A stretch of DNA of 33,558 bases from contig JAIORP010000058.1 of NCBI GenBank assembly GCA_021108075.1, positions 1 through 33,558 on the forward strand, given 5' to 3'. The notes under the pieces were generated by a model. It made no database searches, had not been told where the DNA came from, and worked only from the letters and a program-made list of their open reading frames with translations. The translations under genes were made by a program, and so were the position numbers. Every line of letters starts with the position of its first letter. Within the stretch, counting starts at the first letter, position 1. Source of the DNA: Candidatus Omnitrophota bacterium. GTDB taxonomy: Bacteria; Omnitrophota; Gorgyraeia; Zapsychrales; Zapsychraceae. Below are positions 7,994 through 15,350 of the stretch, in pieces.

Positions 7994-8097
7994 ATACCAA
8001 ATTCATTAATAAATTGTTCTATCTTGATTCTGATATTCTCGCTAAATCGTCGAGAAAAGCAGAATTGGGTTTGGTCATTATTTAATGGAATTGGTAT
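7994..8097 (+). repeat. Dispersed palindromic element, copy 3 (forward)
   Basis: A full-length 104 bp copy with ATACCAAATTCATTAATAAA at the left end and TTTAATGGAATTGGTAT at the right, and the inner arms TTCTGATATTCTCG and CGAGAAAAGCAGAA around a CTAAATCGT loop. It lies between the PilZ gene and the protease gene. An ATG inside its right end (8085) creates a false upstream start for the protease. Confidence 0.92.
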
Positions 8098-8123
8098 TAT
8101 CGGTTCATAACATAAATATATTT

Positions 8124-9410
8124 ATGATAAAAAAAACTTTAGTTTGGGTCCTGCCCCTCGTGTTTTGTTTGCTGCCTGCCATTGGGTCTTCAGAGCTTCA
8201 GCCCCTCACAGATGAAGCGGCCCGCATTTACGCGAAACACAAAGAAAGTGTCTATCAAATTCGCATTATTAACCTGGACACGGATAAGAAAACAACAATT
8301 GGATCTGGCTTTCAGATCAGTTCTCAAGGCCATATTGCCACGAATTATCATGTCATTTCAGATGTTGTCCATGAACCTCAGCGGCACCGGTTGGAGTTCT
8401 TGACGCATGACGGTTCAGTGGGACCATTGAAGGTGATTGACATCGATGTTATTCATGATCTGGCGATTGTCAAATCCGCTCAACGGCCGTCGGATTTTAT
8501 CCGTTTAGGTGCTGAGAAATGGACAAAAGGAGCGCGTGTTTTTAGTATGGGCAATCCTTTTGATTTAGGCATGACCATCATCGAAGGCACGTACAACGGC
8601 CATATGAAGAATGCCTTGTATAAGAAGATTTTGTTCTCAGGGTCTTTGAACCCCGGGATGAGTGGCGGTCCGGCCCTGGATCATAATGGGGAAGTCATGG
8701 GCGTGAATGTTTCAACCGCGGGTAATCAAGTGAGTTTCCTGGTCCCGGTCGATTATCTCAGGTTGCTTTATGCTCGCATCAAAGACCTTGGGGATCAAGA
8801 GGTTAAGCGTGATTGGAAGGCATATATTCAGCAGCAACTGTACCGGCACCAGGATCGATATCTGGAAGATATTATTCAATCAGAATGGAAGCACATGAGC
8901 ATTGGAGACGCGCGAGTGCCGGCGGAGATATCCAATATTTTTAAATGTTGGGGCCGTTCAGAAGAGGCGGAGAATAAATTGTACCGGACGACGTACACCG
9001 ATTGTTATTGTGAAGACGTTATTTATGTCTCAAACACACTCTCAACAGGCCAGATTATATACCGTTATAATTGGGTCTCAGGAGAAAAAATGAACGCGAT
9101 CAGATTTTACAATCTTTTTGAAGAATTGTACACATACCATGAAGACTACGACAATGCTGAAAGAAAGGATGTGACGAATTTTCAATGCCAGGACAGTTTT
9201 GTGCGGATCAGCGGGCAGAAAACACGCGTATCCATGTGTGCCCGCAAGTACAAGGATTATCCTCAATTGTTCGATGTTCATGTCGCGGTGGCATCCGTGC
9301 ATTTGAAAAACCGGGGGCTGCTGACACATCTTTCCTTGCTTGGTATCGGTAAAACCAGGGCGCAGGCGTTTGTTAAAAAGTTTTTAGAGAATATCAAATG
9401 GAAAAAATAG
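8124..9410 (+). CDS. Secreted trypsin-like serine protease with Cys-rich C-terminal domain
   Basis: The protein (428 aa) has a signal peptide (residues 1 to about 22), then an HtrA/DegP-like chymotrypsin fold with the full catalytic triad: H76 in TNYHV, D112 in IHDLAI and S180 in NPGMSGGPAL. No PDZ domain follows. Instead there is an unrecognised C-terminal half (about residues 225-428) with six or so cysteines in motifs such as KCWGR, CYCED, FQCQD and SMCARKY, which fits an oxidising periplasm. I choose the ATG at 8124 because it gives an intact signal peptide; the longer frame from 8085 would begin inside a repeat element. No clear ribosome-binding site is visible. The 3' end overlaps the next gene by 13 bases, so the two proteins are probably made together. 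Confidence 0.88.
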   Translation: MIKKTLVWVLPLVFCLLPAIGSSELQPLTDEAARIYAKHKESVYQIRIINLDTDKKTTIGSGFQISSQGHIATNYHVISDVVHEPQRHRLEFLTHDGSVGPLKVIDIDVIHDLAIVKSAQRPSDFIRLGAEKWTKGARVFSMGNPFDLGMTIIEGTYNGHMKNALYKKILFSGSLNPGMSGGPALDHNGEVMGVNVSTAGNQVSFLVPVDYLRLLYARIKDLGDQEVKRDWKAYIQQQLYRHQDRYLEDIIQSEWKHMSIGDARVPAEISNIFKCWGRSEEAENKLYRTTYTDCYCEDVIYVSNTLSTGQIIYRYNWVSGEKMNAIRFYNLFEELYTYHEDYDNAERKDVTNFQCQDSFVRISGQKTRVSMCARKYKDYPQLFDVHVAVASVHLKNRGLLTHLSLLGIGKTRAQAFVKKFLENIKWKK

Positions 9411-10342
9411 TTATAGAAATTCAGCATCCGCATCGGGCGCCGAGAGAGTACGATGTGCTTGACCAGGATGAAATCAAGATAGGGCGGGGTTATCATAATG
9501 ATATTATTATCCCTGATCCATATGTGTCCGATTGCCATGCCATTATCCGTTATGAGAATGGACAGTGGATTGTCGTCGACCAGGAGACGAAAAACGGCGT
9601 TTACATCGAGAAATTGAATAAGACAGTCGATAAAATTGTTTTAATCTCCGGCGATTATATTTTAATGGGGAAGACGAGGATCCGGTTTTTGTTGCCGGAT
9701 CATCCTGTGCCTGCCACGAAATCCATCGTTTTATCGAATAAGTTTATTAAATTTATCAGCCGCCCGTCTGTCGCGTGGAGCATTGTTGCAGGGACCTTGC
9801 TCTGCTATGGGATGAATTTCTTTTTAGAGAATTCAGAGGTTAGTTCCCCTGAAGGTTTGATAACGGAATCCATCATCATTTTTATTTTTATGCTCATTTG
9901 GTCCGGCCTTTGGGCTTTTGTGGGCCGTTTGATCAAGCATCAGATGCAATTTTGCGCCCAGATGGGCATAACGGCTTTTTGTTATTTTTTATTTCTTCCG
10001 GCACAAGGTCTTTCTTCACAGTTGGGATTTGTGTTTAGCCAATTCTGGGTGGAAGGGTTTCTGCTTTCGCTCACATACGGCATCACTTTTATTTTTATGC
10101 TTTCAGAAAATTTATCGGTGGCAACAAATGTTCCCCATTTGTATCGTTGGGTCGCCTCAAGCGTGATCACGTTTGTCGTTGTTAGCGTGGGTGTTTCAGC
10201 GATGTTAGCGGAAAGGCATCATTTCGATCCCCTGCCATCTTATTACGCGACACTCAAAGCCCCGTATTTTGGGATCCCTCACAGCAAAGAGATCAAGCAT
10301 TTTATCCAGGACAGCCAGGATATTTTCTTTTTTTCAGATTGA
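9398..10342 (+). CDS. FHA-domain protein with C-terminal membrane segments
   Basis: Residues 1 to about 100 form a forkhead-associated domain that binds phosphothreonine peptides: G29-R30, S44 and H47 (VSDCH), and N66-G67 (KNGVYI) are the conserved loop residues. The rest holds about five predicted membrane spans (roughly 125-142, 156-178, 188-203, 218-236 and 250-271) and a short soluble tail. The start codon lies inside the last codons of the protease gene, which suggests translational coupling. FHA domains usually read Ser/Thr kinase signalling, but no such kinase or phosphatase is in this window. The pairing of a cytoplasmic phospho-reader that spans the membrane with an exported protease is suggestive of regulated proteolysis; that link is inference. 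Confidence 0.85.
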   Translation: MEKIVIEIQHPHRAPREYDVLDQDEIKIGRGYHNDIIIPDPYVSDCHAIIRYENGQWIVVDQETKNGVYIEKLNKTVDKIVLISGDYILMGKTRIRFLLPDHPVPATKSIVLSNKFIKFISRPSVAWSIVAGTLLCYGMNFFLENSEVSSPEGLITESIIIFIFMLIWSGLWAFVGRLIKHQMQFCAQMGITAFCYFLFLPAQGLSSQLGFVFSQFWVEGFLLSLTYGITFIFMLSENLSVATNVPHLYRWVASSVITFVVVSVGVSAMLAERHHFDPLPSYYATLKAPYFGIPHSKEIKHFIQDSQDIFFFSD

Positions 10343-10374
10343 GAAATATAAACGCAAATCCAAAAAAAGTAATA

Positions 10375-10410
10375 CTGAGAATATCAGAACAATGATTGAA
10401 TTATTCTCAG
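10375..10410. repeat. Inverted repeat, probably a decayed palindromic element
   Basis: CTGAGAATA (10375-10383) and TATTCTCAG (10402-10410) are perfect 9 bp inverted arms. The sequence between and around them (GAATATCAGAACAATG) resembles the inner part of the dispersed element, so this may be a rearranged remnant. A run of G residues follows rather than T residues, which argues against a terminator. Confidence 0.4.
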
Positions 10411-10484
10411 GGGGGGCATAGAATATTTATTGCCGTGATCTCGTTGTGTCCTGGAACGTTTTTATTCAAGCGCCGTTTTCCGGG

Positions 10485-10555
10485 TTAAATAATTATTCTA
10501 TTTGAATGTCAATATTCTTGTTTAAACGTTGAGAATATCATAATGGCTTTGGTAT
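10485..10555 (+). repeat. Dispersed palindromic element, copy 4 (truncated, forward)
   Basis: Family traits are an AATTATTCTATTTGAAT segment, an inner hairpin of the form CAATATTCTTG / TTGAGAATAT around a TTTAAACG-type loop, and the right end ATGGCTTTGGTAT. The outer left end is missing. It lies 25 bp before the histidine kinase start and thus within its leader. Confidence 0.7.
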
Positions 10556-10580
10556 TATTAATTGTCTTTGAGGAGACGCT

Positions 10581-12383
10581 ATGTTTTTTCCCCGGTCTTC
10601 CCTGTTCAGGAAACTCATCATTTTATTCGTCTTTAGCCTGATTTTTATTGTGGGAATAAATAGTTATTATTTTTATGTCTCAGCGGAAAAAGAAGCAAAA
10701 GCGAGATTGCAGCTTGCCGCCGATAGAATAATGAATCGGATCTTAAATACTTTCACGCGTCCATTGTCGAACTTAAACGGGGAAGAAGTGGAAGTGGCTA
10801 TTATTTTGGAGATGGCGCGGGATGACGTGCTTGCGATTTTACTCAAAGACAAAAATGGTGACTTTTATATGGGTAAAATCAAGGACGAACAATGGGGCAT
10901 CAGTTACTATCAGCCCGATGAAGAAACAAAGAAAAGATTGTCGAATAGTTTTATCCATCTTTCAAGAAAAATGACCGGGGGTGACCGGCTTGTTGGTTAT
11001 GTTGACCTTTATATCTCAAATAGGGCGCTTATTGAGCGGCAAAGAGTTTTAAAAAAGAATATTTTTATTCAGTTGGTGTTGTTGTCAGCGTCAATGATTT
11101 TTGTCTTACTGCTGACATTAAATAAATATATTTTTAAACCGTTGGCAGCATTGAAAGAGGCGGCGGAACATTGCACGGAAAAAGATTTTTCTAAGAAAGT
11201 TTCTGTTCATTCAAACGATGAAATCGGTCAGCTTGGGCGAGCATTTAACAGGATGGCGGCCCGGTTAAATGAATATTTTACCCGGACGGAAACTCAAATT
11301 TTTCAGATTAAAGAAGCGGCTGTTGATAAAGAAGAACTGTTAGTAGACCTTAAGAGAAATAATGAGAGTTTGAATAACAGGATTGCTGAAAGAAAAGAAG
11401 TTGAAACGCGAATGCGAGAATCAAAACAATCCCTGGAAAAATTGGTCGAGGAGCGATCGCTTGGGTTGAAAAAGGCGGATGAGCTATTGCGGTTGGAAGT
11501 TGACCGCCGGGAGAAGACCGAATCGGATTTGCGGGGAGCCTGTGCTGATTTGGACAGCGCCCGAGCGCAGCTCATTCAGTCGGAGAAACTCGCGTCAATC
11601 GGGCAACTGTCGGCCGGGATCGCGCATGAGATTAATAATCCTTTAGGTTTTATCGGGAGCAATATCTACGTCTTTGAAAAACACATACAAAATTTAGAGA
11701 TCGTTAATAAGAAGGTGCAGGATTTAATGGATGTTATGAAAACGAATGATCTTGAGAAAATTGAAGGGGTTTTCGCTGAGTTGGTTCATTCTGTCGGCAA
11801 TATTGATGTTAACTTTATTTTCGAAGACTTAAAGAATTTGCTGGGGGAAACCAGGTGCGGGGTTGACAGGATTAAGAATATTGTGGCGGATCTGAGGACA
11901 TTCTCCCGGAGGGACGAAGGCGCGATGGTGGAATTGAATATCAATGATTTGATCGAGGGCATTCTGAATATTGTTTGGAGTGAAGTTAAATTTAAATGCG
12001 AGCTTAAAAAAGAGTATGGCGCCGTTCCAGCCGTCTTGGGTAATATCCAGAAAATCGGACAGGTTTTTATTAATCTCTTTGTGAATGCCGCGCAGTCTAT
12101 TGAAAAAAAGGGGATCATCACCATCAGGACCTACACGACAGATTCCTTTGTGTGCGCGGAGATTATTGATACCGGCCGGGGGATGGAGCCGGATGTGGTC
12201 AATAAGATATTTGATCCCTTCTACACGACAAAACGGACCGGAGAAGGGACGGGTTTAGGATTAAGCATCAGTTCTGAAATCATCCAAAAGCATCAGGGGC
12301 GCATAGAGGTTGAGAGCCAGGTCGGGCGTGGTTCAAAGTTTACCGTGTCGCTTCCAATGATTGATGATGCAAAGGACGCTTAG
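10581..12383 (+). CDS. Membrane sensor histidine kinase
   Basis: The 600-residue protein has a first membrane span (about residues 10-30), an extracytoplasmic sensor region (about 31-160), a second span (about 161-185), a HAMP domain (about 184-236), a long coiled coil (about 240-330), a HisKA dimerisation domain with the phospho-accepting H349 in the motif AGIAHEINNPLG, and a HATPase domain with N box (NLFVNAAQSI), G1 (DTGRGM) and G2 (GTGLGLSI). The N-terminal sensor type is not recognised. GAGGAG lies six bases before the ATG. There is no response regulator beside it and no receiver domain in it, so it is an orphan kinase whose output partner is elsewhere. Confidence 0.95.
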   Translation: MFFPRSSLFRKLIILFVFSLIFIVGINSYYFYVSAEKEAKARLQLAADRIMNRILNTFTRPLSNLNGEEVEVAIILEMARDDVLAILLKDKNGDFYMGKIKDEQWGISYYQPDEETKKRLSNSFIHLSRKMTGGDRLVGYVDLYISNRALIERQRVLKKNIFIQLVLLSASMIFVLLLTLNKYIFKPLAALKEAAEHCTEKDFSKKVSVHSNDEIGQLGRAFNRMAARLNEYFTRTETQIFQIKEAAVDKEELLVDLKRNNESLNNRIAERKEVETRMRESKQSLEKLVEERSLGLKKADELLRLEVDRREKTESDLRGACADLDSARAQLIQSEKLASIGQLSAGIAHEINNPLGFIGSNIYVFEKHIQNLEIVNKKVQDLMDVMKTNDLEKIEGVFAELVHSVGNIDVNFIFEDLKNLLGETRCGVDRIKNIVADLRTFSRRDEGAMVELNINDLIEGILNIVWSEVKFKCELKKEYGAVPAVLGNIQKIGQVFINLFVNAAQSIEKKGIITIRTYTTDSFVCAEIIDTGRGMEPDVVNKIFDPFYTTKRTGEGTGLGLSISSEIIQKHQGRIEVESQVGRGSKFTVSLPMIDDAKDA

Positions 12384-12892
12384 TTCCTTCATCGCCGTAT
12401 TTTTACAGCAAAATATGTTGCTATGGCATTTTGACATGAGATAGATGATGATGTTTTTTAAAGAAATATTATATTTGTTTGGATTGATTTCGAATATGCG
12501 TAATTTATTTTTGAAAATGTTGAGTGGAACAGAGTATTAAGAAGAAGTCCTAATACCAAATCCATTAATAAATTGTTCTATTTCAATTCTGATATTCCCG
12601 CTAAAACGTCGAGAAAAGCAGAATTGGTTTTGGTCATTATTTAATGGAATTGGTATAATTGGTTGATGGAACAAAAAGGGATTCTTTATAGTAAAAATTA
12701 AGGGGGTCACCCATTAGAGTTTCCATGTCAAGTAGATAAATTCCATCAGACGGTATAAATGGTATTTTACCCTTTAGAAACATTAATGATTTAGTTTATC
12801 CAAACAGCACCCGCAATTACATTTGGTTTTGATTACGGAATCTAATCCGTTTCAGTCACCCAGTGGGATCAAGGTATAATGAATAAAAATGA
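12384..12892. other. Gene-free interval of 509 bp
   Basis: Apart from palindromic element copy 5, nothing coding is supported here. After the element there is a short ACGGA / TCCGT inverted repeat near 12840 that could end transcription of the minus-strand small gene. The rest is AT-rich with many stops in all frames. Confidence 0.5.
12553..12656 (+). repeat. Dispersed palindromic element, copy 5 (reference forward copy)
   Basis: A complete 104 bp copy. The left end ATACCAAATCCATTAATAA and the right end TTATTTAATGGAATTGGTAT are inverted repeats of each other; inside, CAATTCTGATATTCCCG and CGAGAAAAGCAGAATTG form a second stem around a CTAAAACGT loop. Copies 3 and 8 are almost identical to it. 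It lies between the histidine kinase gene and a convergent small gene. Confidence 0.95.
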
Positions 12893-13105
12893 TTAAGCCC
12901 TTGGCAAAATATTGCTCCAGAAAATCAGCGGCACATCTGGAGGACGATTAGAAACCCGCGCCTGGGCGCGATCGAGCGCTTTGATCAGCTTAATGTTAAA
13001 TTTTTCGTTGTGAGCCGCTATAATTTTATCCATTTCGACCTGGCGTTTATCGCTGATCTTTACCTTGGCTTTTCCTCTCTTCTTTGATACATTATAATTC
13101 GACAT
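12893..13105 (-). CDS. Small basic hypothetical protein
   Basis: The 70-residue product is lysine- and arginine-rich at the N-terminus (KKRGKAKVKISDKRQ), probably helical in the middle and has no signal peptide. I do not recognise a family. The ribosome-binding site is weak (an A-rich tract with AAAGAA). It is the only reading frame of note on either strand in this interval and lies between two palindromic elements, which mark gene boundaries elsewhere in the window. A nucleic-acid-binding role is possible from charge alone, but this is speculation. Confidence 0.5.
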   Translation of the reverse strand: MSNYNVSKKRGKAKVKISDKRQVEMDKIIAAHNEKFNIKLIKALDRAQARVSNRPPDVPLIFWSNILPRA

Positions 13106-13504
13106 GGGTTCTTTTTTTTACAGGTAAAAAATAGAGCTTTTTGACAATTCCATTTTAGGAGAACCCGTCCTTTATTTTCAAAGAATTTCAACTAACTTTA
13201 GCCGGCCGCCACCGCAGGGGCAGTTATATTGTTAATAATACCAATTCCATTCAATGATTACCAAAACCAATTCTGCTTTTCTCGACGTTTTAGCGGGAAT
13301 ATCAGAATTGAAATAAAACAATTAATGGATTTGGTATAAACCGATTTAACACAAACAATCCTTTGTGTGGGATTCTTGTTGACCATTGCTTTTTGTTTCA
13401 GGCATTATTATTTTTTTTGAAATTATTATTAAGACAAAATAGGGAATAACAGGGTATTTCTTATCGAGCTTAATGCTGGCCACAAAACATGTTAAGGAGG
13501 GCTT
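13106..13504. other. Gene-free interval of 399 bp
   Basis: It holds palindromic element copy 6 (13238-13337) and the leader of the CBS gene. No other reading frame with a start signal is supported. The first part should carry the promoter of the minus-strand small gene; I could not identify a convincing one. Confidence 0.5.
13238..13337 (-). repeat. Dispersed palindromic element, copy 6 (reverse)
   Basis: A 100 bp copy in the opposite orientation to copy 5: ATACCAATTCCATTCAATG at the left, the inner stem CCAATTCTGCTTTTCTCG / CGGGAATATCAGAATTG, and ATTAATGGATTTGGTAT at the right. A few bases are missing before the right end. It lies between divergent genes. Confidence 0.93.
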
Positions 13505-13927
13505 ATGCTTAATGTCGTCATTGAAGATATTATGAGTGAAAATCCGATTACGGTTAAGGAAAGTGTCCGCGTGGGAGATGTGGCGCATTTATTGATGCGC
13601 TATCGGATCAATGGGATGCTTATTGTCAAGGATAATGACGCAAACCAGATTATCGGTATCTTTACAACCACCGATCTGTTGCGTTTGCTTGACCAGGCGT
13701 TTATGCAGAAAACTAAAAAAATGGATGCTTTAGATGCCGTGTCCAACCGGACAGTTGGTCAGGAAGCCAGCCACCATATCGTTTCGACCCAAAAAGACAC
13801 AAAGATTACAAAGGTTATCGCGATTATGCATAAAAAGAATGTGCATACGATACCCGTATTTGATCAAGAAAAATTGGTTGGGATTGTCGGCCGGCATGAT
13901 ATATTAAACGCGGCATTTACGAATTAA
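13505..13927 (+). CDS. Tandem CBS-domain protein
   Basis: The 140-residue protein consists of two CBS domains, about residues 8-60 (DIMSENPITVKES, GIFTTTDLLRLL) and 78-137 (HIVSTQKDTKITKV, HTIPVFDQEKLVGIVGRHDIL). Such stand-alone pairs form one Bateman module that binds adenosine nucleotides and signals energy state to a partner. No enzyme domain is attached, so the target is unknown. AAGGAGG precedes the ATG with ideal spacing. The first base of palindromic element copy 7 is the last base of the stop codon, so the transcript must run straight into that hairpin. Confidence 0.92.
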   Translation: MLNVVIEDIMSENPITVKESVRVGDVAHLLMRYRINGMLIVKDNDANQIIGIFTTTDLLRLLDQAFMQKTKKMDALDAVSNRTVGQEASHHIVSTQKDTKITKVIAIMHKKNVHTIPVFDQEKLVGIVGRHDILNAAFTN

Positions 13928-14032
13928 TACCAATTCCATTAAATAATTGCCAAAATTTCTCATCGTTTTTTGCGAACGTTTTTACGCAAATAGCAATGAG
14001 AAATCAGATGAATTATTTATTGGATTTGGTAT
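13927..14032 (-). repeat. Dispersed palindromic element, copy 7 with a replaced stem
   Basis: The ends are normal for the family (ATACCAATTCCATTAAATAA left, TTATTTATTGGATTTGGTAT right), but the inner stem is a different sequence: 13955-13974 pairs with 13985-14004 at 17 of 20 positions plus one G-T pair. The loop AACGTTTTTA still resembles the family loop read in reverse (ACGTTTTAGCG). This keeps shape while changing sequence. Confidence 0.9.
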
Positions 14033-14075
14033 AATTTGTTTTTTAAGGAAAAAGGCAAGCGCTGAGGTAATCAAT

Positions 14076-15071
14076 GTGCTTGCTTTATACATTAACAGCA
14101 CAATCAGGGTGGCCATGGGCGTTTTACCGGCATTATTCATCGAGCGATTAAAAGAAATTGTTCCGGATACCTTCATCGAGGACGTTCTCAAATCTTTTCA
14201 GCAGGAAAAAGAGGTTGTTATCCGTTGGAACTCTTTACAGGCGAATAAAGATGACTTTTTAAATTGGTTAGAACAGGAACAGATAAGGTTTAAGACTATT
14301 CCGTGGTATTCCGACGCGTATATTATTCCTTGCGATAAGCGTGAGGTTTTAAGCCGGTCACATTGGAGTGATCATGGTTTGATCTATTTTCAGAATATAT
14401 CCAGTTTATTTATTCCGATCGTTTTACAGCCGCAACAGGGTGAGACAATTATCGATTTGTGTGCGGCTCCAGGCAGTAAATTGTCGCAGATCGCGATGAT
14501 GACCAACGATGACGCTGATCTGATCGGGAACGAACCGATCCGGAAGCGGTTTTATCGGATGAGGTCTGTTCTCAATTTGCTTGGGGTGAAAAATGTCAGG
14601 TTGCACATGAAGGATGGGCGTACATGGAAGGCCCCGTATCTTGCTGATAAAATATTAGTTGACGCGCCGTGCAGTTCTGAAGGACGGTTCGAATGGGCGA
14701 ACAAAAAAAGCGTTAAATATTGGTCTTTGAGGAAAATCAAAGAAATGCGGCATAAGCAAAAGGGCTTACTTTTAAACGCCAGCCGGTTGCTTAAGCCCGG
14801 CGGACGATTGGTCTATTCAACGTGCACCTTTGCCCCGGAAGAGAATGAGGCTGTGGTGAGCTGGTTTATTAAAAAGACAAAAGGTGACTTCTCTTTAGTG
14901 CCGATTGATACACGACAGTTGGATCAATATCCTCCACTGACATCCTGGAAACAGCGAACATTTGACCCCGGCATTCATCATTGCGCGCGTCTTTTGCCGA
15001 ATTCTGTCGCGGACGCTTTTTTTGTGGCGAGTTTTATTAAAAAAGGTTATCATACCAAATTCATTAATTAA
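14076..15071 (+). CDS. RNA m5C methyltransferase, NOL1/NOP2/Sun (RsmB/RsmF) family
   Basis: The 331-residue enzyme transfers a methyl group from S-adenosylmethionine to C5 of a cytosine in rRNA or tRNA. Visible motifs are the SAM-binding DLCAAPGSKLSQIA, the ASP-Ala-Pro-Cys motif with C199 (DAPCSSEG), and the second catalytic cysteine C250 in YSTCTFAPEENEAVV. There is no N-terminal NusB-like domain, as in RsmB, and no obvious C-terminal PUA domain. I use the GTG at 14076, which has GAGG eight bases upstream; ATG at 14115 is an alternative. The frame is open back into palindromic element copy 7, but those residues look unrelated to the family. The last residues and the stop codon are encoded inside element copy 8. 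Confidence 0.88.
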   Translation: MLALYINSTIRVAMGVLPALFIERLKEIVPDTFIEDVLKSFQQEKEVVIRWNSLQANKDDFLNWLEQEQIRFKTIPWYSDAYIIPCDKREVLSRSHWSDHGLIYFQNISSLFIPIVLQPQQGETIIDLCAAPGSKLSQIAMMTNDDADLIGNEPIRKRFYRMRSVLNLLGVKNVRLHMKDGRTWKAPYLADKILVDAPCSSEGRFEWANKKSVKYWSLRKIKEMRHKQKGLLLNASRLLKPGGRLVYSTCTFAPEENEAVVSWFIKKTKGDFSLVPIDTRQLDQYPPLTSWKQRTFDPGIHHCARLLPNSVADAFFVASFIKKGYHTKFIN

Positions 15072-15155
15072 TTGTTCTATTTCAATTCTGATATTCTCGC
15101 TAAAACGTCGAGAAAAGCAGAATTGGTTTTGGTAATCATTGAATGGAATTGGTAT
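15052..15155 (+). repeat. Dispersed palindromic element, copy 8 (forward), overlapping a gene end
   Basis: A full 104 bp copy, nearly identical to copy 5 except near its right end (GGTAATCATTGAATGGAATT). It begins 20 bases before the end of the methyltransferase reading frame and supplies its last residues and its TAA stop. Confidence 0.94.
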
Positions 15156-15172
15156 CATTAAAATCCTATAGG

Positions 15173-15210
15173 ATGGGTTCACGTTCTTTAAGCGATAAGA
15201 CCCATTTTTT
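15173..15210 (+). terminator. Possible rho-independent terminator after the methyltransferase gene
   Basis: ATGGGT (15173-15178) pairs with ACCCAT (15200-15205), followed at once by a six-T run. A 12 bp perfect palindrome ATCCTATAGGAT overlaps the left side (15163-15174). The stem is short, so confidence is moderate. Confidence 0.4.
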
Positions 15211-15350
15211 GACCGATTATGACAACGGCACAATATGGGTGCGAACGGCATAAACAACCATGATGGTATCTTTGGGCATGCTGCTCCCTTAAGTTCGGGT
15301 GTGCCCCCGGGCATGGACTTCAAGGGTGGTGCCGACCGAAAACCGGTTAA

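Noticed and set aside
8085..8123. Longer start for the serine protease
   Set aside because: The extra residues are encoded by the palindromic element and would bury the signal peptide.
13947..14075. Longer start for the m5C methyltransferase
   Set aside because: The added residues are largely translated element sequence and do not resemble the family N-terminus.
66..15155. TA target-site duplications around the palindromic element
   Set aside because: Bases next to the ends differ from copy to copy (TA, TC, TT and others), so no fixed duplication can be claimed from this window.
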